This document shows, in pieces, positions 35,320-48,613 of a stretch of 64,000 nucleotides of DNA. Position 1 is the first letter of the stretch, and each line of letters starts with the position of its first letter. The DNA is from Hemibagrus wyckioides. Lineage: Eukaryota; Chordata; Actinopteri; Siluriformes; Bagridae. The position numbers and the translations under genes are program-made. The notes beneath the pieces were generated by a model. That model saw only the letters and a list, made by a program, of their open reading frames with translations. It made no database searches and had not been told where the DNA came from. The DNA lies in contig NC_080710.1 in the NCBI RefSeq assembly GCF_019097595.1, positions 27,105,280-27,169,279 of the forward strand, given 5' to 3'.

Positions 35320-35610
35320 AATTTCAGTAAGCTCTTTATCCGGGACTGGGTTGCACTGGATCTTGAGCCTAGCCCAGGAACACTGGGTGTGAGGCAGGAA
35401 ATATGATGCCAGTCTAATGCACGGCATCAGTCACATACATTCACACACTCATTCACACCTAGAGGGATTTATTTAGCCAAACCACCTACTAGGGCAGGCG
35501 ATACAAAAAACTGGAGAAGAGAAAGGAAACATGCAGATATGCAGTGAACTGATCTGAACTTGGGATGCTGGAGCTATGAGGAGACAATTCTACCTGCTGT
35601 AGCAGCATGC
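35320..35610 (-). mobile_element. DANA/mermaid-like SINE
   Basis: CAGTAAGCTCTTTATCCGGG, TTGAGCCTAGCCCAGGAACAC, TGGGTGTGAGGCAGGAAATA, TTCACACACTCATTCACACC, AACTTGGGATGCTGGAGC and CTATGAGGAGACAATTCTACC follow the family order on the minus strand, nearly full length. Confidence 0.75.
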
Positions 35611-37128
35611 AGACAACATGCCTTTCTGTTACACAATGTCTCTGTGTTTGCTTTCACACATGATTCAAACTGTATTGAAATGTACTGAAAGCTGAAAACT
35701 GAAAGCCACATTTAAGAGGACTGGAGATGGTTTTGGACCCAGATATGAAAATAGCTTCCATGTTTAAGCAAATCAACCAAGCAATCTGTCACAATAGATT
35801 TGGATCTGGAAAATAATAGTGTATGAAAATGAACGAGTATGTCTTTAATATATATATTTACATATAAAAGATCATATCTGTGCGAAGACCTTTCACTGAC
35901 ATCATTATAATTCTTGCTAAATAATGCTACGTCTGTAAGAGATCTAGGCTAAATCTCACACACACACACACACACCATAATGCTAATGAAATGCAGTGTA
36001 ATCCAGACAACCTTTCACTGGTATCTTCCCTCTTTTTCTTTTTTTCATGACACAAAGACACAAAAAAAATGTCTCTCTCTCTTGTATCAGATGTGACTGT
36101 AGAAACTGACAAAGTTGTTTGGCTTTGATGGAAATGGATTCTAGAGATAAATACTTAGTAAAAGCAAACAAAAGGGTATATGAAGGGATAAATAAATAAA
36201 AAAATAAATAAATTCCCTTTTACCTTATCACTGAGAAATGTCAGAATGTATTAATATGTAGCATCGTGCACAGTTCGCGGAGTCGTTTTTGGGTGACTCC
36301 AAAAGGAGAGCGATGCACTTTATCATGCCGGTGCAGAGCCACTGGTGATGCTATCTGCACCGCCTGACTAGATTCCATTAAACACGGCTCTGCTCTGTAC
36401 ATACAGGGAAGTGGGCAGATCCATGAGCATGTGACAGAGAGAGAGGGAGAGAGACAGAGAGAGAGAGAGAGGCACAGGTACATGCCTGCAGTACTGGGAG
36501 CATCCGGATCCACAATATCATTGTTCTCACAGTAGCCTCCAGGCTCTAGGCTTGTGTTGAGGGGAGATTAAGAGATGAGCCACAATCGTACATCGGTCTG
36601 TGTGTGCACTTACTCTCACGGCCCTGAGACCGAGACGCGCCGAGGGCCAGACAGACTTACAGCTCCTGCAGCCTTGTCTGATTACAGGAAAATTTACCAT
36701 CATACACTTCGCCTGCCATCTGCCACTAGCTATCTGCCGTCTGCTTCATATCTGTAAATAATAGTTCACTTAGTTCTGTGCTTGGATTAGACCTCAAGTG
36801 CATATCTGAAGTGACCTGTGATTTCATTTCCTCTCTCCTCCTTCTACCTTGACTATTTTTTTCTGTTACAATCTCGCCTTTGCAGTTTCCCTCAACTGTT
36901 TTATTTTGGAATGGAGTCATACTGCAATAATGAACAAAACTAGTTTGATATAATTAATAACTTTTTGACCATGGAAAATAAGTGTTTGGCAAAATAAAAA
37001 TGTTTGATCAGTAGATATTAGCTTTTTCTCATGCTTAGCAGAATATGTGCAGCATGTAGGACCAGGAATGGACAAATCGTTAGCCTAGCTGAGTAGGAGA
37101 GAAGCAGATTGCATATCCTGGATATTTA
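35611..37128. other. intronic DNA, no gene seen
   Basis: No gene. Short (CA)n at 35957-35975, an (AAAT)-rich run at 36191-36213 and (GA)n at 36437-36472. Confidence 0.4.
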
Positions 37129-40100
37129 TGTTGAGGCCAAAGGTTTACATACACATAGGCTAAAGATATTAAATATTTCATGCTACCATAAATTTCTTTT
37201 GCCAATTAAATAGTTCACAACTAAATCAACTATTTAAAATTGATTATAGACAGATTTATTTCAGCTTTGATTCACTATATCAGAATACCAGAGCATTACA
37301 TATTTACATTCAACACCTTGCCCATCTCCTTAAACACCTAGTTGCCTGCCTCTTTAAACACGTAGCTGCCTGTCTCTTTAAACATCTAGTTGCCCATATG
37401 GTTAAACACTAATTGCCCATCTCCTTAAACACCTAATTGCCTGTCTCCTTAAACACCTTCTTACCCATCTCCTTAAACACCTAGTTGCCCGTCCCCTTAA
37501 ACACCTAGTTGCCCATATCTTTAAACACCTAGCTGTCCATCTCCTTAAACAGCTAGTTGCCCGTCCCCTTAAACACCTAGCTGCCCATACCATTAAACAC
37601 CTAGCTGCCCATCTCCTTAAACAGCTAGCTGCCCATCTCCTTAAACACCTAGTTGCCTGTCTCCTTAAACAGCTAATTGACTGTTTTTTAAACACCTAGT
37701 TGCCCATCTCCTTAAACACCTATTTGCCCATATATTTAAACACCTAGTTGCCAGTCTCCTTAAACATCTAGTTGCCCATCTCTTTAAACACCTAGTTGCC
37801 AGTCTCCTTAAACACCTAGTTGCCTGTCTCCTTAAACACCTATTTGCCTGTTTCTTTAAACACCTAGTTGCCCATCTCTTTAAACACCTAGTTGCCCATC
37901 TCCTTAAACAGCTAGTTGCCCGTCCCCTTAAACACCTAGCTGCCCATACCATTAAACACCTAGCTGCCCATACCATTAAACACCTAGCTGCCCATACCAT
38001 TAAACACCTAGCTGCCCATCTCCTTAAACAGCTAGCTGCCCATCTCCTTAAACACCTAGTTGCCTGTCTCCTTAAACAGCTAATTGACTGTTTTTTAAAC
38101 ACCTAGTTGCCCGTCTCCTTAAACACCTATTTGCCCATATATTTAAACACCTAGTTGCCAGTCTCCTTAAACATCTAGCTGCCCATCTCTTTAAACACCT
38201 AGTTGCCCATCTCTTTAAACACCTAGTTGCCAGTCTCCTTAAACACCTAGTTGCCCGTCTCCTTAAACACCTATTTGCCTGTTTCTTTAAACACCTAGTT
38301 GCCCATCTCTTTAAACACCTAGTTGCCCATCTCCTTAAACACCTAGTTGCCAGTCTCCTTAAACACCTAGTTGCCCATCTCCTTAAACACCTAGTTGCCC
38401 ATCTCCTTAAACACCTATTTGCCTGTTTCTTTAAACACCTAGTTGCCCATCTCCTTAAACACCTATTTGCCTGTTTCTTTAAACACCTAGTTGCCCATCT
38501 CTTTAAACACCTAGTTGCCAGTCTCCTTAAACATCTAGTTGCCAGTCTCCTTAAACACCTAGTTGCCAGTCTCCTTAAACACCTAGTTGCCCATCTCCTT
38601 AAACATCTAGTTGCCTGTCTCCTTAAACACCTATTTGCCTGTTTCTTTAAACACCTAGTTGCCCATCTCCTTAAACACCTAGTTGCCAGTCTCCTTAAAC
38701 ATCTAGTTGCCCATCTCCTTAAACACCTAGTTGCCAGTCTCCTTAAACATCTAGTTGCCAGTCTCCTTAAACACCTAGTTGCCAGTCTCCTTAAACATCT
38801 AGCTGCCCATCTCTTTAAACACCTAGTTGCCCATCTCCTTAAACACCTAGTTGCCCATCTCCTTAAACACCTAGTTGCCCATCTCCTTAAACACCTAGTT
38901 GCCAGTCTCCTTAAACATCTAGTTGCCAGTCTCCTTAAACATCTAGTTGCCAGTCTCCTTAAACATCTAGCTGCACATCTCTTTAAACACCTAGTTGCCC
39001 ATCTCCTTAAACACCTATTTGCCTGTTTCTTTAAACACCTAGTTGCCCATCTCCTTAAACACCTAGTTGCCAGTCTCCTTAAACATCTAGTTGCCAGTCT
39101 CCTTAAACACCTAGTTGCCAGTCTCCTTAAACATCTAGCTGCCCATCTCTTTAAACACCTAGTTGCCCATCTCCTTAAACACCTAGTTGCCCATCTCCTT
39201 AAACACCTAGTTGCCCATCTCCTTAAACACCTAGTTGCCAGTCTCCTTAAACATCTAGTTGCCAGTCTCCTTAAACATCTAGTTGCCAGTCTCCTTAAAC
39301 ATCTAGCTGCACATCTCTTTAAACACCTAGTTGCCCATCTCCTTAAACACCTATTTGCCTGTTTCTTTAAACACCTATTTGCCCATCTCCTTAAACACCT
39401 ATTTGCCTGTTTCTTTAAACACCTAGTTGCCCATCTCTTTAAACACCTAGTTGCCAGTCTCCTTAAACATCTAGTTGCCAGTCTCCTTAAACACCTAGTT
39501 GCCAGTCTCCTTAAACACCTAGTTGCCCATCTCCTTAAACATCTAGTTGCCTGTCTCCTTAAACACCTATTTGCCTGTTTCTTTAAACACCTAGTTGCCC
39601 ATCTCCTTAAACACCTAGTTGCCAGTCTCCTTAAACATCTAGTTGCCCATCTCCTTAAACACCTAGTTGCCAGTCTCCTTAAACATCTAGTTGCCAGTCT
39701 CCTTAAACACCTAGTTGCCAGTCTCCTTAAACATCTAGCTGCCCATCTCTTTAAACACCTAGTTGCACATCTCCTTAAACACCTAGTTGCCCATCTCCTT
39801 AAACACCTAGTTGCCCATCTCCTTAAACACCTAGTTGCCAGTCTCCTTAAACATCTAGTTGCCAGTCTCCTTAAACATCTAGTTGCCAGTCTCCTTAAAC
39901 ATCTAGCTGCACATCTCTTTAAACACCTAGTTGCCCATCTCCTTAAACACCTAGTTGCCAGTCTCCTTAAACATCTAGTTGCCCATCTCCTTAAACACCT
40001 AGTTGCCAGTCTCCTTAAACATCTAGTTGCCAGTCTCCTTAAACATCTAGCTGCCCATCTCTTTAACCACCTAGTTGCCCATCTCTTTAAACATCTAGTT

Positions 40101-40735
40101 GCATGTCTCTTTAAACACCTAGTTGCCCATCTCCTTAAACATCTAGTTGCCCATCTCCTTAAACACCTAGTTGCCAGTCTCCTTAAACATCTAGTTGCCA
40201 GTCTCCTTAAACACCTAGTTGCCAGTCTCCTTAAACATCTAGCTGCCCATCTCTTTAAACACCTAGTTGCCCATCTCCTTAAACGCCTAGTTGCCCCCCT
40301 CCTTTAAATTGTTTGGGCAATTCCAGAAATTGATATAATAACATTAGAGGCTTCTGACTGGACAATTTATAATTAATGCCAGTCATAACTACAAGTTAAT
40401 GAGAGTGCAGCTATGGTTGTATTTAAGGGTCAGTGACATTTTGCCCATAAATACCATGGAATAATACAAGCAACTCAAAGATCTCAGAAAAAAAAATCCT
40501 ATTTAGGCACGATTTCCAGACAACCGAAGGTACCCCAAGAAATCTGCACAAACAATTGTACGCAAATACAAAAATCAAGGGACTACAAAGAAAGACATTA
40601 TCATTCAGTAAGGAGGCATAAATAATCTCCCAGTAACAAATACCCTTTGGTCTAAAAGGTTCAGCAGAATCTCAAGACAATAACAGAGTCAGTGGCATCA
40701 GGTACCAAAATGCTGAACTGTACTTAAATAGCTAA
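37129..40735 (+). mobile_element. Tc1-like transposon (Sleeping Beauty-type terminus) disrupted by a minisatellite
   Basis: The left end, after a TA at 37127-37128, reads TTGAGGCCAAAGGTTTACATACACA, the outer direct repeat of an IR/DR-type Tc1 terminus. A degenerate inner repeat (ATTACATATTTACATTCAAC) follows at about 37295-37313, the expected spacing. To the right of the minisatellite, 40310-40340 reads GCAATTCCAGAAATTGATAT, and 40500-40600 has GATTTCCAGACAACCGAAGG and CACAAACAATTGTACGCAAA, matching the 5' untranslated part and the N-terminal (DNA-binding domain) coding part of these transposases. Similarity fades near 40735. The catalytic domain and right terminus are absent, so it is dead. 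Confidence 0.75.
37315..40305. repeat. 24-bp minisatellite array, about 125 units
   Basis: Unit approximates CTCCTTAAACACCTAGTTGCCCAT, with common variants (CAGT for CCAT, CATCTAG for CACCTAG, TGTTTCTTTAAAC, AGCTGC). From about 38100 to 40281 the AAAC landmark stays in perfect 24-bp register at every line checked, without indels. To the left the register slips by one base at two copies of a CTGTTTTTTAAAC variant (37690 and 38097), 407 bp apart, showing higher-order duplication. Further higher-order spacing: the CTAGCTGCACATCTC variant recurs at 38971, 39307 and 39907 (336 and 600 bp, multiples of 24). One minus-strand frame is open because the unit is 8 codons long; peptides there (CLRRWATR repeats) are not considered genes. 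Confidence 0.97.
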
Positions 40736-41589
40736 CTAGCTGTGAAATGAAAACCTTTGGCTGGACAGCAGATTGGAGCTTTTCCTTGCCTGGTGGACTA
40801 GCTAATACTTTCCTTCCTCACCTCTCAGCTCCTCTCACTAAGGAAAAGGAGAAAATAATGCAAAGAAAAAGAGACATAGCTAAGCTGTTTTTTTTTTTAT
40901 TGTTACTGCACAAGAAGTACTCATCATTGTCTCTTTGTCAGCTGTTATTTTTTCTTATTGTAACTGTATTTCTTTCATGTTGCCCAGTTCCTGGTGCATT
41001 GTGCTTCTTTACAAAGTTATTATTGTTTATTTCACACAGGAACAAAGTGGCAGGAGTGCATTTAGTTCACTAGACCATGGTTTCTTTTTTTTTGTCCTTT
41101 TCCTTTTTCTTGGTTGCTCTTCCAAAAGCTCCAAATCCCTACACATCGATTAAATCTGTTATTAAACTAGCATATACTGGAAAAAAGCCACAGTGAGTGT
41201 GCTATGCTGTCAGGAATTATTCATCATAAGTTTTGTGTAATTTGGGCCGAGACTGTGAACAATGTGGTTGCTCTGTACTTCAGTTTAAAGCCCATCATCC
41301 TGTTGTGTAAGCTACAATGAAAATATTCATCCTCACTACATTTTCTGAATGTGTCTAAATATATATAGACATACTGAGTATTTGGTTTAGTCAAAACCTT
41401 ATTTGTATAACTCTCCAGGAAGTTATCTATAAGGGTTCTCCTATTCCTTGAAAATAGTGTGATAAATAAAGTGCCTGGTTATTATAATCTTTCATTTCTT
41501 GTGCAATACAAATATCTGTGTCCATGTACTTCTGTAATTTGTAATTTGTAGGACATCTGTGTTCAGCAGCAGGCGCCAGACCGAACACC
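40736..41589. other. intronic DNA, no gene seen
   Basis: No recognised gene; pyrimidine-rich stretches at 40888-41130. Confidence 0.4.
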
Positions 41590-42150
41590 AATAACATTCA
41601 CCTCATGAAACAGTCAATTCACTGGAAAGGAAAAGGGAATTTGCTTGCAGTAGTGCTTAATTTAGTTTCAAACCTTGTTCATCTGGGTGAACTTTGTACC
41701 ATGAATTACTAATCTCCAAAGTGAGTTGATAGAAAACAAGACAGTCTTTATTTTCTTTAAAAAAAAAGAAGAAGAAGAAGAAGAAAAGAAAGCTAAATGG
41801 TGGCACAGCTAATTATTAAGTATTTTAGAGGTGGTAAAAGTACTCACTTTCTTTACTCAAGTAAAAGTGCAATTGCTCATCCAACCAATAAAAGATTAAG
41901 TACAGCTACAAATTCTTCTCTCATTTGAAGAAACTGAGAAACTCTTGGTTGTAAAAAAAAGAAGAAGAAGAATGAACCAAAGAAAATACATGGAAGATTC
42001 TCAAGTGAATAAGAGGCCTGGCTTGAATCGCACACTAATTTTAGTCACTGATGTTGAATTAGTGGCTCTTTCACCCACTGACCGAGGAATTTCAGAAAAC
42101 ATTAGCTAGGGCTAACTAAAAGCATCTTTATTGCTAATATCTCAAATGAT
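41590..42150. repeat. dispersed duplication, copy 2
   Basis: Direct diverged copy of 34250-34720: ATTCACCTCATGAAACAGTC, GGAATTTGCTTGCAGTAG, TTGTTCATCTGGGTGAACTTTG, ATCTCCAAAGTGAG. It carries extra sequence, including GAA repeats at 41767-41785 and a hAT-like AGAGGTGGTAAAAGTACTC segment at 41829. Confidence 0.55.
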
Positions 42151-44468
<2,318 letters not shown>

Positions 44469-44479
44469 CTAAAGTGTAT

Positions 44480-44522
44480 ACACACACACACACACAAACA
44501 CACACGCAAACACACACACACA
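44480..44522. repeat. (CA)n microsatellite next to ralyl acceptor
   Basis: Slightly interrupted CA repeat (CAAA and CGCAAA interruptions). On the transcribed strand it is a UG tract ending 11 nt before the AG acceptor of the ralyl start-codon exon, where a polypyrimidine tract would normally lie. Confidence 0.95.
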
Positions 44523-44852
44523 TGGGCATGCAAGCTTAGAAATTGCACAAATTGCTTAAAAGATAAGCAATAACTATTTACTTCAGTCAAGTTCATATTT
44601 TACCCACTGATTGATTTATCTTTATAGTAGTAACTGTTATGTGAGTGTTGAACAAAACTAAGATTCTGGGATGTGTTTACACACCCATGTAATCGGTCTT
44701 GTTATATACATGCCTCTTGGGCCATTAACCACCCCCATCTTTAGTAACCAGAAAGGCAACTATGAAGAAAGCCAGTATTACATGTCCAGTGTAGCTATAC
44801 ATTTGGACAACAAAGCACAATATTTAACAAAAAAAAAAATGAATTTCCTATA

Positions 44853-44891
44853 AATGAATGAATGAATGAATGAATGAATGAATGAATGAAT
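44853..44891. repeat. (GAAT)n tetranucleotide microsatellite
   Basis: About ten copies of a GAAT/AATG unit inside the ralyl intron, preceded by a short poly-A at 44830-44839. Confidence 0.95.
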
Positions 44892-46008
44892 ACTCCTGCA
44901 ACTGTTTCTAAAATTTGACAATATCACAATTGTTATAAACAAACATAACGTGGTTACTGAAGATGAATGACCGCATGAAATGTGCAATAAGTAAATGCAG
45001 TGAATAATTGAGCTAGCTGCAAGGTAGCAGACTAATTTAGGTATTTTGGGTAACGAAGCTACGCAAACTATTAAAGTTCCTGGTGCTAATCAACTAAGCT
45101 GTGCTAAATCATGGCATATAAATTCTCTAGATATTTATATGGGTTGCTATGACAGGTATGGTTGGAATGATAGGGTTTTGCAGAATTAATAGCAGTGGAT
45201 TATGTGAATGTTCTGTAGATTCTATACTTATGTAGACCATTTAGCAGATTGAACGTCAGCTAGCTTTGTTACTAGTGTGAATCGACCATACCGACTTGTA
45301 GTTTGGGGCAGGGCTTCCTGTACATATGCACTAGGTTCCAGTGTTTTTGTCAATTACTTTTCAATTACAACATTTGGTGCTTTAGATAATGAATGGGACT
45401 TTATATTAACTGTTATCTCTCTTCTAATAACTGTTAGCAGCAAATATTAGTGAAAAACTCATCTGCACAAACAATGGCTCCCAGTGTGTGAGGGTTATTA
45501 GTTATCTGAGATGACGCATTCACCTCTTATTGTACATGAATTATGTTGTAACACTTCCATGCATCTTTTCCAAGTCACTAAGTTCACAATAATGATAGTC
45601 CTTCACTTCCTGAGTTAAATAGTGGCTTTCATAACCTGCTGAGCATCCTTGTTCATTAATTATTTGTGAAATATGTCATGTGGAGAATAATTTGTCCAAT
45701 TATGTCAAAATTACAACAGTTTATAGTGTATGCTTTTTTATTATGGAAGTCCATGGAGGTTATAATCCCCAAAGGTGTTTTATTTTAAATCAGGTGTTTT
45801 TTCCCCTTTCATCAGGTGATATTTATTTCAAGTTCATTCTAATAAAATGTCAATTGCATATTTGGCCTCACTGATATTCTCTCATATATCACTGCCTCTT
45901 TTTATAGCAAAGTGACCTCGTTTTAAATCAACCCCGGCTGCTGTCCGTGACATCTGAACAACAGACAGAGACTGACTAAAAGTCCTCAATGAAGGGCAAT
46001 GGAGAAAC

Positions 46009-46043
<35 letters not shown>
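46009..46043. repeat. (GA)n microsatellite
   Basis: GA dinucleotide tract with one ACAG interruption near its left end, in the ralyl intron. Confidence 0.92.
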
Positions 46044-46046
<3 letters not shown>

Positions 46047-46330
46047 AGGCATAAAATATTCCTTTTCAGGAATAAGCATAAACTCTAGTACTTTATACCT
46101 GTTGGTTCTAAAGCTCAATTCTGACATTATTACCTATATGTAAAACTAACACATGTGACAACTTCACATAAGCTACTAATATATAATAAAGAAACACACT
46201 TTAGTGATAAACAGAAATGAAATTTTTAGAGCCAGATTTCTGTAAAACTGCTTTGTGATAACTTACATTGTTAAAAGCTCTAAACAACTGAAATCAAACT
46301 GAATTGCGTGTTATATGGCCCTAAAATTAA

Positions 46331-46354
46331 AACACACACACACACACACACACA
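46331..46354. repeat. (CA)n microsatellite
   Basis: Perfect CA dinucleotide tract of about 12 copies in the ralyl intron. Confidence 0.92.
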
Positions 46355-47484
46355 CAAAAAAACAGCTGTATACCTCACTCCAGGAAACTTGCCCTGACAA
46401 TGTACAGACTGAGTAAGTACAGCCTGGAAAGGTCAGCACAGACAGACCTGACTGTCCAGAGAGGACCGGCTGTGCACTTACTGTCAGCTGAGTGATGGAA
46501 ACAGAATTGTACTTCCTAACACAAAGAAATACATTCTACCAGAAAATATGTAGCGTCATACCTGAAACTGAGAAATGCATGGACATGGATAAACTCCCAT
46601 ATATACAGTACTGGGGGAGAAACGGGAATTCAGTCGACAATTTGTGTCATGCTGTCATCATCGTAAGGGATAACTTATTTTTTATCAGGCTATTTTTATC
46701 TGCTACTCTTTGCTATCGTTTGCGACTTGCTGTTTACGATTGAGAACGTTTAATTGGACCAAAATGAAATGTCTATCTAACATCTATTAAAAACAATGCA
46801 ACAAAACTATAAGCAACAGATTATATCATGGGACCTCAAAATCAGTCCCTCTAGGATCTCACGATTTTGAGATTGAAAAATGTATGCAAAATCACACAAA
46901 CTATGTAATTTTCCCAAATTACCACAGATTTTGGCCGAGACCTGCCGTTCGACGTCACCACAACGTGCATTCGGCCGGAGCTCTCTCTGATTCAAGTGTT
47001 TCGAGCATGAATGCAGCTATCATAGAAAGTAATTACATATGTGTTTTCACCGGAAGGAGTTTTAAAAAAGGAATCCTGCGCTTGCATTTTCACCAATTCA
47101 AGTAGGCTGAACTCACAAAGTTTGAAATCTACAAAAACAAAATCCAGCACTTCTGGACTGAACAATCAGAAAAATCCTGGCAAAATCCTGTAGGGACTGC
47201 ATAGTATGTGCAGAATAATGTGGGGCAAACTATGACCCACAGCTAAAGGCAGATTTATTCATGATTTCTGTTTATTTAAATCTGCAGTGCTATACTACTT
47301 CATGCTTAATGCCACATTCCCTTGAATACCAAACATACTAAACAGAAAATCTGTAACCGAAAAAGCTTTCAATCAAACTAATATGCACTAAATTTACAGT
47401 TCTGTACTTTTTCATTTTTTTTATTTATTATTTGCACTCACTACACAATGGCTTGTTTCACCTGTGCCTTCCCAATCAGTGAAG

Positions 47485-47660
47485 TAATGTGGTAGCTTAA
47501 TGGTTAAGGGGTTGGACTACTGATCAGAAGGTTGTAACTTTGAATCCCAGGTCCTTCCAAGTTACCACTGCTGGGCCCCTGAGCAAGGCCCTTAACCTTC
47601 AATTGTGTATAAATTGTAAACTCTGTATAAGGGCGTCAGCCAAATGTAAAATGCTGTTAA
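47485..47660 (+). mobile_element. tRNA-derived SINE, nearly complete
   Basis: The head shows pol III promoter elements: an A-box-like GGTAGCTTAATGGTT at 47491-47505 and a B-box-like GGTTGTAACTTTGAATCCC at about 47530-47548. The body holds the diagnostic CACTGCTGGGCCCCTGAGCA and CCCTTAACCTTCAATTG segments, and the tail is GTATAAGGGCGTCAGCCAAATGTAAAATG-like. The same family occurs at 9974, 13376, 26828 and 53478. It is the best-preserved copy here and sits in the sense-opposite orientation to ralyl. Confidence 0.85.
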
Positions 47661-48453
47661 TGAAATTTTGGAGCTCAAATGGAGATTAAAACTAAGGGAG
47701 TGTGAAATCACTAAACATGGCTGTAGCTAAGGCTATAGTATGGGTTAGAAAGCAATATGTTGAAGTTTCAGCATATTTCTCCAACTACTGGACTTTTTTT
47801 CTAATCACACAGCACTCAGGTACAAATAAAAATTCATCTGGGGTTTGCTTTAACTGGAGTTTTCATTATACATAAGCGATCTGCTCCTGGTGTCCGGTGT
47901 CATAAAATATGATTGGATGAACTTGTGCTACTTCCTGTTCATGTTGTGGACAAATTTGTCAAATAATTTTTATTATGAGATTACTGAAAATGAAATATAA
48001 GATGCCCAATGTAAACCAAATGTCAAGGCTAGAAAGAAGTCAACCCCAGGCTCGCTTTTTCAATACCACTGCAGATTTTTCTTTTTGGTGTCTGTTGTTC
48101 CAATTGCTCTTAGCTCCAGAAATATCCAAATACTCTATTTTAATACAGAAATTTGAAGAACCTGATGCAAGAAATTAATTTATACCATTTATACCGGTTG
48201 TTCCTGCTTCTAATATTAACCCTCTTATTGACCATCAGTTGTCCTGTGATGTTATGGTTTGTCAGTAATATAATCTACCATTCTTGCTTATAGTATTAAA
48301 AGTATTGTTGAAACTGAACCCAAATACTGGTTCTACTGCTCTGATACTGCATTTGACACAGTTCCAGTTTCAGCTAAAGAAATACGTAGAGACTGTACAT
48401 AGAGACGCTATAGAGGATTGTGTCAAAATGTAAGCTTTCTTACAGAGCGTTCT

Positions 48454-48455
<2 letters not shown>

Positions 48456-48489
<34 letters not shown>
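48456..48489. repeat. (CA)n microsatellite near candidate exon donor
   Basis: Perfect CA tract of about 17 copies, 62 bp on the intron side of the candidate 63-nt ralyl exon; it is a UG tract in the transcript. Confidence 0.95.
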
Positions 48490-48491
<2 letters not shown>

Positions 48492-48550
48492 CACTGCACT
48501 ACATGAGCACAGCTGAGCGTACAAACCCCTGCTACAAGCTGACAACTAAC

Positions 48551-48613
48551 CTTCCAGTGGGTGTCATCCAAGCCCACGAACACGCTCGCTAAAGGAGGCT
48601 GACAATCCGCTTG
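48551..48613 (-). CDS. ralyl: candidate upstream ralyl exon, 63 nt, in frame
   Basis: On the minus strand a 63-nt open stretch lies between an acceptor-like TTCTCTGTTCCACAATAG (ending at 48614) and a donor AAG|GTTAGT (GT at 48550-48549). It is exactly 21 codons, ending VFVGLDDTHWK. In phase 0 it runs without a stop into the 18 nt (ESQQKR) that precede the ralyl ATG in the exon at 44195-44468, so splicing the two would give an N-terminally extended protein. A shorter version starting at an internal CCTCCTTTAG acceptor (38 nt) is also possible. I do not recall whether this segment is known in other RALYL genes. It could instead be non-coding 5' UTR or a chance match. Its GC content and codon-like composition stand out from the neighbouring intron. 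A (CA)n tract lies 62 bp away on the intron side of the donor. Confidence 0.5.

Larger units (their letters stand above)
44469..48550 (-). other. ralyl: ralyl intron between candidate 5' exon and start-codon exon
   Basis: This span is intron if both exons are real. It contains (CA)n at 44480-44522, (GAAT)n at 44853-44891, (GA)n at 46009-46043, (CA)n at 46331-46354, a SINE at 47485-47660 and (CA)n at 48456-48489. The rest is AT-rich with no recognisable coding sequence. In the transcript the CA tracts read as UG repeats, one 11 nt upstream of the acceptor and one about 60 nt downstream of the donor. Confidence 0.55.

Noticed and set aside
37402..38102. Two minus-strand frames encoding CLRRWATR-type 8-residue repeats
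   Set aside because: They follow from the 24-bp unit being a multiple of three; start codons arise only at the slipped variant unit, and the flanks are a dead transposon.
40747..41073. 108-codon plus-strand frame, hydrophobic C-terminal half
   Set aside because: Low-complexity pyrimidine-rich intron; no motif, splice context or homology recognised.
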